From positions 1-23,805 of the forward strand of contig CAKQRI010000032.1 of NCBI GenBank assembly GCA_934271365.1: a stretch of 23,805 bases of DNA, read 5' to 3'. Shown here in pieces: positions 12,916 to 20,276 of the stretch. Made by a program: the position numbers and the translations under genes. This DNA is from an uncultured Spirochaetales bacterium (GTDB lineage: Bacteria; Spirochaetota; Spirochaetia; Sphaerochaetales; Sphaerochaetaceae). Positions within the stretch are counted from its first letter, which is position 1, and each line of letters begins with the position of its first letter. The notes below the pieces were generated by a model. The model made no database searches, was not told the DNA's origin, and saw nothing but the letters and a program-made list of their open reading frames with translations.

Positions 12916-13920
12916 ATGACATTTGCAGAAAAGATGAAAGGTCTGGCAAAGAAGGCTAATAAGCGTCTCGTACTCGCTGAAGGCCTTGAGAAGAGAACTG
13001 TATGCGCAGCTAGAAAGATTCTTGATGAGAAGATTGCGTCTTCTGTTACACTCGTTGGAAACGAGGAGAAGGTAAAAGCTTTTGCTGCTGAAATCGGTGT
13101 AGATCTTACTGGTATCGAGATTTCTGATCCAGAGAAGTGCGGAAAGAAGGAAGAGTTCGCAACTGAGTACTATGAGCTGAGAAAACATAAGGGCATGACA
13201 ATTGAGCAGGCAAGAATTGACATCGTAGACCAGCTCAGATGGGGTGCGATGCTTGTTCATCTTGGCTATGCAGATGCAATGGTTGCTGGTGCAGAATCAA
13301 CAACTGGAAATGTTCTCAGAGCATGCTTCAACATCATCAAGTGCAAGCCTGGAATCAAGAGTGCATCTTCATGCTTTGTAATGGCTACAGATAAGACACA
13401 GTATGGAGTAAATGGCTCATTCATCTTCGCAGACTGTGCTACAATTCCTAATCCAACAGCTGAGCAGCTTGCAGAAATTGCAGAGGCATCAGCAGAGAGC
13501 TGCAGAGTATTCCTTGAAGCAGAGCCAGTTGTTGCACTCCTCTCATATTCAACAAAGGGATCAGCAAAGGGCGATCTCGTTGACAAGGTAACTCAGGCTA
13601 CTGAGCTTGTAAAGGCAAAGTGCCCAGAGCTTAAGGTAGATGGTGAGCTTCAGCTTGATGCATCCATTGTAGAGTCCGTTGCAGCACAGAAGGCTCCAGG
13701 CTCAACAGTTGCAGGACATGCTAACACACTCATCTTCCCTGACCTTCAGGCTGGAAACATCGGCTATAAGCTTGTACAGCGCTTAGCTGGAGCTGAAGCA
13801 TATGGTCCTATCCTTCAGGGATTTGCAAAGCCAGTATCTGACCTCTCTAGAGGATGCTCAGTTGAGGATATCGTAGTTACTTCAGCTATCACACTGGCTC
13901 AGGCTGGTGCAAATAACTGA
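12916..13920 (+). CDS. pta: Phosphate acetyltransferase
   Basis: This 334-residue enzyme interconverts acetyl-CoA and acetyl phosphate, the first step of the acetate-forming ATP pathway with acetate kinase (not in this window). It is the short form, without the N-terminal regulatory domain of enteric Pta. Signals include A-E-G-L-E-K-R-T, M-V-A-G-A-E-S-T-T-G-N-V-L-R-A, G-S-F-I-F-A-D-C-A, L-S-Y-S-T-K-G-S-A-K-G, and the C-terminal G-H-A-N-T-L-I-F-P-D-L-Q-A-G-N-I-G-Y-K. AGGAG lies 10 nt before the ATG. Codon choice is more regular than in neighbouring genes (AAG, GAG and CTT/CTC preferred), as expected for an abundant central-metabolism enzyme in a fermentative organism. It ends before a strong bidirectional terminator. 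Confidence 0.95.
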   Translation: MTFAEKMKGLAKKANKRLVLAEGLEKRTVCAARKILDEKIASSVTLVGNEEKVKAFAAEIGVDLTGIEISDPEKCGKKEEFATEYYELRKHKGMTIEQARIDIVDQLRWGAMLVHLGYADAMVAGAESTTGNVLRACFNIIKCKPGIKSASSCFVMATDKTQYGVNGSFIFADCATIPNPTAEQLAEIAEASAESCRVFLEAEPVVALLSYSTKGSAKGDLVDKVTQATELVKAKCPELKVDGELQLDASIVESVAAQKAPGSTVAGHANTLIFPDLQAGNIGYKLVQRLAGAEAYGPILQGFAKPVSDLSRGCSVEDIVVTSAITLAQAGANN

Positions 13921-13961
13921 TTGTAAATAATCAGTTCTGCTATCTAGCTTAAAGACTGCAT

Positions 13962-14003
13962 AAAAAGGCCACAGAACTCGAACAATCGGGAACTGTGGCT
14001 TTT
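13962..14003. terminator. Bidirectional terminator between pta and rsmA
   Basis: GCCACAG (13968-13974) pairs with CTGTGGC (13993-13999), and the inner CTCG/CGGG can extend the stem. TTTT follows on the plus strand and CTTTTTA on the minus strand, so it can end transcription from both pta and the convergent rsmA. Confidence 0.85.
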
Positions 14004-14004
14004 C

Positions 14005-14076
14005 TGATTGATGCAATCACATCTTTGTGCGCGGATGAATTTTTCATGAACACCCCTGTGTCCCCATTTTTCATCC
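14005..14076. other. Palindrome-rich spacer downstream of rsmA
   Basis: Three inverted repeats follow the terminator: TGATTG-ATG-CAATCA (14005-14019); GGATGAA (14033-14039) pairing with TTCATCC (14070-14076); and, nested inside the latter, ACAC-CCCT-GTGT (14050-14061). The region has no convincing gene. A stable nested RNA fold on the minus strand, downstream of rsmA, is possible, as is a degenerate repeat unit. Confidence 0.4.
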
Positions 14077-14102
14077 AATTTCTATCCTGGGATCTATTAT
14101 TC

Positions 14103-14969
14103 TTAAGTTCTCTTCCTGATATACCATATAGCCTCTGTAAGCGCCTTAAGCTCATCGAATGTCAGAACCTCTGCCCTTTCACTGCCATTGAGCTGCGCTC
14201 TTTCAAAAGCTTCGTCCAGATTCTTTTTTGAAAGGCTGAATATATTCTGTGATGTAAGATTATTCTTGATTGTCTTACGCCTCATTGAGAATAGCGTGCG
14301 TACAAGTGGTAGGAACACAGGTCTGAGCTCTTCTGATATAAGACTCTCCTTCCTCTTATTCATGACTACCACTGAACTATCAACCTGAGGCTGAGGCCAG
14401 AAGCATCCTTTTCTAAGCGTAAGCTCATTTCTATTTTCATAATCAAGCTGTGTAAGAACAGAGAATGATGAATATTCATCATCTCCTGGAGACGCACACA
14501 TCCTATCCACAACTTCCTTCTGCAGCGTAAAAACCATTCTCTCTGGAAGATATCCACCCTCTATAAGACGTGCAATTATCACTGAACCTACATTATATGG
14601 AAGATTTCCTATTATCCTATCTGGAACATAGCTCTCTAGAAAAAGGGTCTTTAGCGCATCACCTTCAACCAAGTGGAACCCAGGCTCATCTGTAAAGGCT
14701 ATGGTGCGGAGAATATCAGCAAAGCCATGATCTATCTCAAAAGCTGTCAGATCTGCATTCCGACGCAGAACAAGATGGGTTATGGCACCAAGGCCAGGCC
14801 CTATCTCCCACACCTTCATTCCATCTTCCAGGCCAATCATATCTACAATCCGCTCCCTGGCACTCGAAGAGATAAGGAAGTTCTGACCGAACTTCTTAGA
14901 CATAGCAAGTCCCTTGCTTTTCAGGACTCCATCTAATTCAGAAATGCTGTCATAATTAAGATCCCACAT
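14103..14969 (-). CDS. rsmA: 16S rRNA (adenine1518/1519-N6) dimethyltransferase
   Basis: This 288-residue KsgA/RsmA enzyme dimethylates two adjacent adenines in the 3' hairpin of 16S rRNA late in 30S assembly. Signals are K-K-F-G-Q-N-F-L, the SAM-binding W-E-I-G-P-G-L-G-A-I-T, the F-E-I-D acidic position, the catalytic I-I-G-N-L-P-Y-N-V-G-S (NLPY), and F-W-P-Q-P-Q-V-D-S-S-V-V with F-S-M-R-R-K-T-I-K-N-N-L. The frame extends to 15005, but the promoter falls in that stretch and the ATG at 14969 lies 6 nt after TATACT, so 14969 is chosen and the mRNA is probably leaderless. It ends at the bidirectional terminator shared with pta. Confidence 0.94.
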   Translation of the reverse strand: MWDLNYDSISELDGVLKSKGLAMSKKFGQNFLISSSARERIVDMIGLEDGMKVWEIGPGLGAITHLVLRRNADLTAFEIDHGFADILRTIAFTDEPGFHLVEGDALKTLFLESYVPDRIIGNLPYNVGSVIIARLIEGGYLPERMVFTLQKEVVDRMCASPGDDEYSSFSVLTQLDYENRNELTLRKGCFWPQPQVDSSVVVMNKRKESLISEELRPVFLPLVRTLFSMRRKTIKNNLTSQNIFSLSKKNLDEAFERAQLNGSERAEVLTFDELKALTEAIWYIRKRT

Positions 14970-14975
14970 AATCAG

Positions 14976-15005
14976 AGTATAGCAAAATGAGATAGATATA
15001 GTCAC
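14976..15005 (-). promoter_or_regulatory. rsmA promoter, probably leaderless
   Basis: On the minus strand, GTGACT (15005-15000, 4 of 6) and TATACT (14981-14976, 5 of 6) are 18 bp apart. The -10 box ends 6 nt before the rsmA ATG, and no ribosome binding site is visible between them. Confidence 0.6.
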
Positions 15006-15026
15006 CTACAGGATAAAATACCCATC

Positions 15027-15677
15027 TCAGGGAACCAATGCAAATCCGATATATGGATAAACACCATAACGCCTATATTCATAAGATGCCTTTCTTGATT
15101 CTGAACCATCTTTTGCCGTCTCTCGGATGATTGCATATATAGGGAAAAGCACATCTGCCCCAAAGATTAAGCAGAAAGACTCTGAAAGAGAAATTTCAGA
15201 CATGATGCCTAGAGAAATATCCATGCGTTCTGTCATCCTGCTCACAGCGGTCCCTATCCCTGTATAGCTATTTGCTGAGTATCTGCTTTTTCCTTCTGAC
15301 ATAGATAAGCCAAGCTTAGCACATAGTGAGGCGCTATCAGACAAAGGGTACCTTCCAATAACAGAAGCTCTGAGTGCTATCTCTATAGGAATGAAAGAAG
15401 ATGTGTTATCCCTCTTCTCATTATGGTAATATACAGAGAATGGGGCATTGACTGCAGCACCATAGCTTAAGCCAAAATATCTTCCGATATAGCAGGTAAA
15501 GTCCAACCCTGATGAGACATAATTACTTTTTATTCCATCAACTCCAATGCTCCAGCCCAAGTCAGTTCCAGCACTGAGATTCATATAGCCTCCAGTATCT
15601 GAAGAATCAGCAAATATGCTGCTATATGAGAGGATAATGAACAGAATCACAAATGTCATCTTTCTCTTTGCCACCAT
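15027..15677 (-). CDS. Putative outer-membrane beta-barrel protein, paralogue 2
   Basis: This 216-residue protein has a signal peptide (K-R-K, hydrophobic T-F-V-I-L-F-I-I-L, cleavage near I-F-A-D). Its mature part consists of alternating polar and aromatic residues, as in a small beta-barrel. It matches the upstream neighbour at corresponding points: N-L-S-A-G-T-D-L-G-W-S versus S-L-G-G-G-A-D-F-G-W-A, the I-G-R-Y-F-G-L-S-Y-G-A and I-G-R-Y-P motifs, G-A-D-V-L-F-P-I, and a C-terminus Y-R-R-Y-G-V-Y-P-Y-I-G-F-A. The two are tandem paralogues, presumably outer-membrane proteins. It has AAGGAGAGG before the ATG, its own promoter, and a terminator from the previous gene upstream. Role and family name are unknown to me. 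Confidence 0.75.
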   Translation of the reverse strand: MVAKRKMTFVILFIILSYSSIFADSSDTGGYMNLSAGTDLGWSIGVDGIKSNYVSSGLDFTCYIGRYFGLSYGAAVNAPFSVYYHNEKRDNTSSFIPIEIALRASVIGRYPLSDSASLCAKLGLSMSEGKSRYSANSYTGIGTAVSRMTERMDISLGIMSEISLSESFCLIFGADVLFPIYAIIRETAKDGSESRKASYEYRRYGVYPYIGFALVP

Positions 15678-15693
15678 AAACCTCTCCTTTTAA

Positions 15694-15722
15694 ACTATAT
15701 GTCCATTCTCACCGAGCATGAA
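15694..15722 (-). promoter_or_regulatory. Promoter of outer-membrane protein gene 2
   Basis: On the minus strand, TTCATG (15722-15717) and TATAGT (15699-15694, 5 of 6) are 17 bp apart. A short leader with the ribosome binding site AAGGAGAGG follows. It begins right at the T-tract of the preceding terminator, so this paralogue is transcribed independently. Confidence 0.5.
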
Positions 15723-15743
15723 AAAGAGCCTTCCGAAGAAGGC
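15721..15743 (-). terminator. Terminator of outer-membrane protein gene 1
   Basis: On the minus strand, GCCTTC (15743-15738), a TTCG loop and GAAGGC (15733-15728) are followed by TCTTTTT. The hairpin begins 24 bp after the stop codon of the upstream paralogue. Confidence 0.85.
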
Positions 15744-15767
15744 CCATCTGCACCACATGGCAAGCTA

Positions 15768-16463
15768 TTAATACATAAAAGAAATTCCAACATATGGAGA
15801 AACACCATAGCGCTTATAATCAGGATGATCCTTGCTCTTTGTTGTATTTGTACTGCTTGAATACTTAGTTTCAGTTGTAGTATCTACTACTGAAGAAATC
15901 GGGAATAATACATCAACACCTGCAACAAGACCAATTGAGTCAGAGAAAGCAACTTCACAGAGTGCTCCAAGTGTAATATCAAAGCGTGTTGTCAGCTTTT
16001 TGGTCGTTGTTGAATAAGAACCTGAAGCTGATGATCTCTCCATCATTCCACCATTGACAGCGACTCCGAATTTACCACCGAGAGCAAAGTTCTTTGAGAC
16101 TGGATACCTTCCAATAAAGGCAGCTCGGACTGCAAATTCAACAGGGAGGACATCCATGACATCGTCAACCTTTGTATCCCCATTATACATAGAGATAGGA
16201 ATATTAACACCAATGCCATAGTTGATTCCAAAATAGTTTCCTATATAGTTAACACCATCAGCTCTAAGCGGAATATAGTTCGTCTTCGTTGTAGATGAAA
16301 TAGTGACTCCTGCAACTGTAGTCTTTGATGTAGCCCAACCAAAATCAGCGCCACCGCCTAGGCTTACATAGTTCTGAATCTTAGTCTGGGGCTTCTTTGC
16401 AGCAAAAAGGCCTGCAGACATAAACAGCATTACCAATGCCAATGCTAATAATTTCTTTTACAT
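15768..16463 (-). pseudogene. Putative outer-membrane beta-barrel protein, paralogue 1, with a stop at codon 2
   Basis: The frame encodes a small beta-barrel-like protein paralogous to the next gene downstream, ending in Y-K-R-Y-G-V-S-P-Y-V-G-I-S-F-M-Y. Read from the ATG at 16463 (GAGGTT upstream, 9 bp after the comEC stop), the first codons are ATG TAA AAG AAA TTA TTA GCA TTG. These spell a normal signal peptide start (M-stop-K-K-L-L-A-L-A-L-V-M-L-F) with a stop at codon 2. The rest of the frame, 224 codons from TTG 16442, is intact and conserved with its paralogue. It is therefore a very recent nonsense allele, a base-call error, or a gene started at the TTG with a shortened signal sequence. 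No ribosome binding site precedes that TTG. I mark it as possibly broken; the protein family call itself is firm at the level of tandem paralogy. Confidence 0.6.
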
Positions 16464-16472
16464 CCCATAACC

Positions 16473-17765
16473 TCACTTCCAGTCTCTGAAATAATAGAGA
16501 CTTATAAGATAAAGCAATGCTACAGCAAGTATCATGATAAGTAAAGGATAAACCGTATGACATTCAACACAGGCAGAACCTTGTCTAAAAACAAACTCTA
16601 TAGCAATGTATAACGGCTCCAGAATCTTATTCATGAATGGAAATACAAGAGCTGCAATTGATAAATGCATATATAGAGATATAAGAAGCGTCATTGGTAT
16701 TGCCGTTATTATAGCTGACATCTGATAGCTCCCAAATAAGCTATATGTTATAGGTATTGAGAAAATCATGGCACAGGCAGATGCAGATACTGATGAGGAA
16801 ACCATCATTGGCACATGAAAAAGCTGAAGAACATCATCGATGCGCATTGAAAAGATGAGGATGCCCGAAAGTGCTATAAAGCTATATATTGTACCAAGAT
16901 CAAGTGCATATAATGGAAACAGAATAAGCAGAATGCAATCTGACAGGATGAATGCAGCATCATCCGGCATATTATCAATGACTACCCTGAAGATAAGAGC
17001 CCTCATAAGTGATGGCCTCCATCCTGAAAGATATGCAAAGAAAACCAGAGGTATATATGAGAGCGTATTCCGGATCTTCTCATTCTTAATGAAGAAAAGT
17101 AGCTTAGAGAAAAATGCACTTATTATAGCCAGATGCATTCCAGAGAGAGCAATGACATGGCTTAAGCCTGCTTTTCTTGCTAGTTCAGAGAGCCCCGCCT
17201 CACTCTCAGCTCTTCCCAGAAGCAGAAGTGATGCAAGCTGGCCCGCAGCTCCACCTCTGAACATATCCATGATTCTGGAAGAAATGAATATCCTTAGCCT
17301 GCCCAGCACATTCTTCACATAGAAATCAGAAGAAGAAGCAGAGAATATGCTATCACTGAAGTAACCGGAGAGAATAAGCTTATCTCCATAGTGCACGTCT
17401 GCATATTTTGAAATTACATATATACAGCCCTTTGCCTGGAATACAGAACCATCATCATCAATTACAGCCAGAAGCTCTGCCCTATATCCTATCTTCCTGT
17501 TAGCTCTGGCTGAAGGTTCAGATATGACTTCGGCAACAATAGCCTTAATGCTTTTATCATAGCCTAAGCTTAAGACCGAAGAAGAAACGGAAGCTGACAG
17601 AAGAAGATATACAAGAGATGCGGCAATGGCAATGCAAGAGAACCGTTCTTTAAGGAAGAAGGAGATGCTGAACAGAAGTGCAAAGCCTGCTAAGCCATAG
17701 CCATAGATCTCTGGACAGAAATGAAGTGCATAATAACTAGAAGCAACTAATATATAAAAGCCCAC
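16473..17765 (-). CDS. comEC: ComEC/Rec2-family competence membrane protein, short form
   Basis: This 430-residue polytopic membrane protein has the ComEC competence domain. The key block is G-L-S-H-V-I-A-L-S-G-M-H-L-A-I near residue 205, followed by the helix-rich region Y-L-S-G-W-R-P-S-L-M-R-A. N-terminal residues 1-60 are hydrophobic, and a DUF4131-like soluble part lies around 70-150. The C-terminal metallo-beta-lactamase-like domain of Bacillus ComEC is absent; the protein ends soon after the last membrane helix. ComEC forms the inner-membrane DNA uptake channel, but short forms also occur in species with no proven competence. The start is GTG at 17765, with no ribosome binding site and a -10-like TATTAG 7 nt before it. 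It follows the unknown membrane protein by 17 bp, in an operon with pgm. Confidence 0.85.
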   Translation of the reverse strand: MGFYILVASSYYALHFCPEIYGYGLAGFALLFSISFFLKERFSCIAIAASLVYLLLSASVSSSVLSLGYDKSIKAIVAEVISEPSARANRKIGYRAELLAVIDDDGSVFQAKGCIYVISKYADVHYGDKLILSGYFSDSIFSASSSDFYVKNVLGRLRIFISSRIMDMFRGGAAGQLASLLLLGRAESEAGLSELARKAGLSHVIALSGMHLAIISAFFSKLLFFIKNEKIRNTLSYIPLVFFAYLSGWRPSLMRALIFRVVIDNMPDDAAFILSDCILLILFPLYALDLGTIYSFIALSGILIFSMRIDDVLQLFHVPMMVSSSVSASACAMIFSIPITYSLFGSYQMSAIITAIPMTLLISLYMHLSIAALVFPFMNKILEPLYIAIEFVFRQGSACVECHTVYPLLIMILAVALLYLISLYYFRDWK

Positions 17766-17772
17766 ATATATA

Positions 17773-17802
17773 CTAATAGCTTTTATTTCTTATTTCTGCC
17801 AA
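17773..17802 (-). promoter_or_regulatory. Possible internal promoter before comEC
   Basis: On the minus strand, TTGGCA (17802-17797, 5 of 6) and TATTAG (17778-17773, 4 of 6) are 18 bp apart. The -10 box ends 7 nt before the GTG start. The -35 box lies in the last codons of the upstream gene. Low-to-moderate support, but it fits the leaderless pattern of other genes here. Confidence 0.4.
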
Positions 17803-18526
17803 TTCTGAGATAAAATGCAAGGAATACAGGATCTAGAAGCCCCGTACTTGTATCCTTTATTATTGATTTCTGTATTGCAGCAGGATTCTTAGCATGGCCT
17901 TCAATTTCCTTAGAATACCTGTATATGAGTTTTTCATCATTCTTGACATGCCAGATAAGAGCTTCAGCAAGCTCATCAGAGATATCGAAATCAATCTCAG
18001 GTATCTCGTTATCAGCTATAAGAAGGGAGAGCGTCTTCAGATCATAAGAGGAAAGCCCATCCATATATTCCTCAATATAGCGGACCTCGCTTTCATATGA
18101 GAAATCAGCATCAAAGAGCGCTTTCTCATAGCGTTTTCTCTCTTCACTTATTAGAGCTCTCCTGTAATCTTTCCGTCTGAGCAGAAGCCATGCAAAGATA
18201 GCAGCAATAGAAGCTGCTGCCAGCTCATCAGCCATCGGAATAGGATCTCTGATCACAAATGAACAGAAGAAATACACAGAAAGAAACACCACTGCAGAAA
18301 TAAGAAGCCTTTTCACATAGCTTCTATCCTGGATATACAGGGACAATTCTCTATCTATATCAGAGAGAACAGCATTCCTCAGTGTGCTTTCCTCTTCTTT
18401 TGAGACAGAAGAAGAGAGAGAATAGACAAAGCTGCTGATTTCCCATTCTCCTCTTCTAAGTCCATCAAGGGAAACAGCAACAATGCCATTCCCCTTCCGC
18501 CTGATATAAAAAATCTTCCTAATCAA
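17783..18526 (-). CDS. Unknown membrane protein between pgm and comEC
   Basis: This 247-residue protein matches no family I recognise. About 75 N-terminal residues are soluble. Two adjacent membrane helices follow (V-K-R-L-L-I-S-A-V-V-F-L-S-V-Y-F-F near residues 79-96, and A-A-S-I-A-A-I-F-A-W-L-L-L near 105-120), with a short D/P-containing loop between them. A charged, helical C-terminal half of about 120 residues is rich in Glu, Lys and Tyr. The ATG overlaps the pgm stop by 4 bp, and comEC starts 17 bp downstream, so translation is probably coupled across all three genes. No signal peptide or catalytic motif is visible. It may be lineage-specific. Confidence 0.75.
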   Translation of the reverse strand: MIRKIFYIRRKGNGIVAVSLDGLRRGEWEISSFVYSLSSSVSKEEESTLRNAVLSDIDRELSLYIQDRSYVKRLLISAVVFLSVYFFCSFVIRDPIPMADELAAASIAAIFAWLLLRRKDYRRALISEERKRYEKALFDADFSYESEVRYIEEYMDGLSSYDLKTLSLLIADNEIPEIDFDISDELAEALIWHVKNDEKLIYRYSKEIEGHAKNPAAIQKSIIKDTSTGLLDPVFLAFYLRIGRNKK

Positions 18527-20229
18527 AGCGCACTCTTGAATTCATCAATTATAGAACCAAGTCTTTCCTCAAGACCTTTCCTTCCATCTCTTCCTTCAAC
18601 AAGGAAAATGTAATACTTGATCTTAGGTTCTGTTCCAGACGGCCTTACAACAAGCTTCTCACCACTCTCGAAGCGGAAGATGAGAACATCAGACTTAGGG
18701 AATCCTGTATTATCTCCAAGAAGATCCTCTACAGTCTTTATCTTTCTTGATGCAAGCTCATCTCCAGGTTTCAGGCCCCGCAGACTCTGCATGATAGACT
18801 TCATCTTCACCTTACCCTCTGCGCCTTCGTAGTCTCTTGAGAATACAGCTTCTGTAGAGTAACCATATGCTGCATAGATTGCATCAAGTCGCTGGGAAAG
18901 AGTAATGCCTTTTGATGCGTAATAGCACATCATCTCTACCGCAGCTATAGAACTGGATACAGCATCCTTATCTCTGACATCAGGGACAGTTAGGAAGCCA
19001 TAAGATTCCTCACATCCAAACAGGAAGTAATCCTTATCATTTCTGCCTTCAGCAATTTCCTCTATCTTCTCTGCAATATATTTGAATCCAGTGAGAACAT
19101 CCTTGCACTCTCCACCATTCTTCTCTGCAATTCTCTTAACAAGATCGGTTGTTACAAGAGACTTGACCACAAGAGGAATCTTACCTGGATGCTTATTCTG
19201 CTCGAATGAGGTCATCAGAAGATAATCAACAAGCAGCGTTGCAATCTGGTTTCCGGTAAGAAGCTGGTATGCTGTCTTATCCGGAGTCGTAGGAATGGCT
19301 ATGCCAAGCCTATCTGCATCAGGATCTGTTCCCAGCACGATATCTGCTTTTATCTCCTTAGCAAGCTCGATTACCTTTGTCATAGCTTCCCTTGACTCTG
19401 GATTAGGAAGCTTTACTGTTGGGAATCTTCCATCAGGAAGCTCCTGCTCCTTCACAACTTCGCATCTTATTCCAAGAGTGCTTAGCATATGGCGCACAGG
19501 AATGTTTCCTGAACCATGGAGAGGAGTATATGCAACTGTAATAGGGCTGTTCTGAACAAGCGCAGGGCGTCTCAATGATCTGAATGCCATATCATAATAT
19601 GCTTTATCAACACTCTCAGGAACAGAGAGCAGAAGACCTGCCTCTCTAGCTTCAGACTCTTCTATATCCATAATCTCTGAAGGTTTGACGCTATTTGCAA
19701 GCTTTGCAATCTCAATATCATGAGGAGGTGTCACCTGTCCGCCATCAGACCAATATACTTTATATCCATTATATTTTGATGGATTATGTGAAGCTGTTAC
19801 AACAATACCTGCAGTTGCCCTCAGATAGCGCAGCGCAAAAGAAAGCATCGGAACTGGATGAAGCACATCATAGAGATATACTTTGATTCCATTAGCTGCA
19901 AGTGTAAGAGCCGCAGACCTTGCAAACTCTTTAGAGAAAAGACGTGAATCAAAAGCTATTACAGCACTAGGCTTCTCACACATCTTGAGATACTCAGCAA
20001 GTCCCTGAGAGACTTTGCGTACCATGAAGGTGTTGATCCTGTTTGTTCCTCCACCGATTACGCCTCGCATTCCTGCTGTGCCAAAAGAGAGTGATGTATA
20101 GAATCTGTCATTAAGATCTTCCCAATCTTCCTTCTCTATAGCTCTTTCAACTTCGCTTCTGAATACTTCATCAGTCTCAGATTCAATATATGCTCTGGCC
20201 TTATCCAGAATCTCGTTGATATTATCCAT
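18523..20229 (-). CDS. pgm: Phosphoglucomutase / phosphomannomutase
   Basis: This 568-residue alpha-D-phosphohexomutase interconverts glucose-1-phosphate and glucose-6-phosphate (or the mannose equivalents) through a phosphoserine. Signals are G-T-A-G-M-R-G near 50-56, the active-site T-A-S-H-N-P with Ser147, the metal loop G-T-D-P-D-A-D-R-L-G, the sugar loop G-C-E-E-S-Y-G-F, and the phosphate-binding R-P-S-G-T-E-P-K-I-K-Y-Y near the end. The length fits the PgcA/Pgm2 type. A TTG 15 nt upstream is rejected; the ATG at 20229 has GAAAGGAG 5 nt before it. It is the first gene of a three-gene operon with an extended -10 promoter upstream. Confidence 0.94.
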   Translation of the reverse strand: MDNINEILDKARAYIESETDEVFRSEVERAIEKEDWEDLNDRFYTSLSFGTAGMRGVIGGGTNRINTFMVRKVSQGLAEYLKMCEKPSAVIAFDSRLFSKEFARSAALTLAANGIKVYLYDVLHPVPMLSFALRYLRATAGIVVTASHNPSKYNGYKVYWSDGGQVTPPHDIEIAKLANSVKPSEIMDIEESEAREAGLLLSVPESVDKAYYDMAFRSLRRPALVQNSPITVAYTPLHGSGNIPVRHMLSTLGIRCEVVKEQELPDGRFPTVKLPNPESREAMTKVIELAKEIKADIVLGTDPDADRLGIAIPTTPDKTAYQLLTGNQIATLLVDYLLMTSFEQNKHPGKIPLVVKSLVTTDLVKRIAEKNGGECKDVLTGFKYIAEKIEEIAEGRNDKDYFLFGCEESYGFLTVPDVRDKDAVSSSIAAVEMMCYYASKGITLSQRLDAIYAAYGYSTEAVFSRDYEGAEGKVKMKSIMQSLRGLKPGDELASRKIKTVEDLLGDNTGFPKSDVLIFRFESGEKLVVRPSGTEPKIKYYIFLVEGRDGRKGLEERLGSIIDEFKSAL

Positions 20230-20247
20230 ATTTACTCCTTTCAATTA

Positions 20248-20256
20248 ATTCTAGCA
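20248..20256 (-). promoter_or_regulatory. Extended -10 promoter of pgm
   Basis: On the minus strand, TGCTAGAAT combines the TGn extension with TAGAAT (5 of 6). The -35 region is weak, as is common with extended -10 promoters. A leader of about 13 nt carries GAAAGGAG. Confidence 0.5.
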
Positions 20257-20276
20257 CTCATTTACAGACATTGCTT

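Noticed and set aside
12871..13586. Minus-strand frames antisense to pta
   Set aside because: pta is a strong, conserved gene with biased codon use. The antisense frames have no ribosome binding site and arise from that bias.
13949..14155. 68-codon minus-strand frame across the rsmA end and spacer
   Set aside because: It spans the bidirectional terminator and the palindromes, has no ribosome binding site, and overlaps rsmA in another frame.
16840..17322. A 160-codon plus-strand frame
   Set aside because: It is antisense to comEC, with serine- and arginine-rich composition typical of a shadow frame and no start signals.
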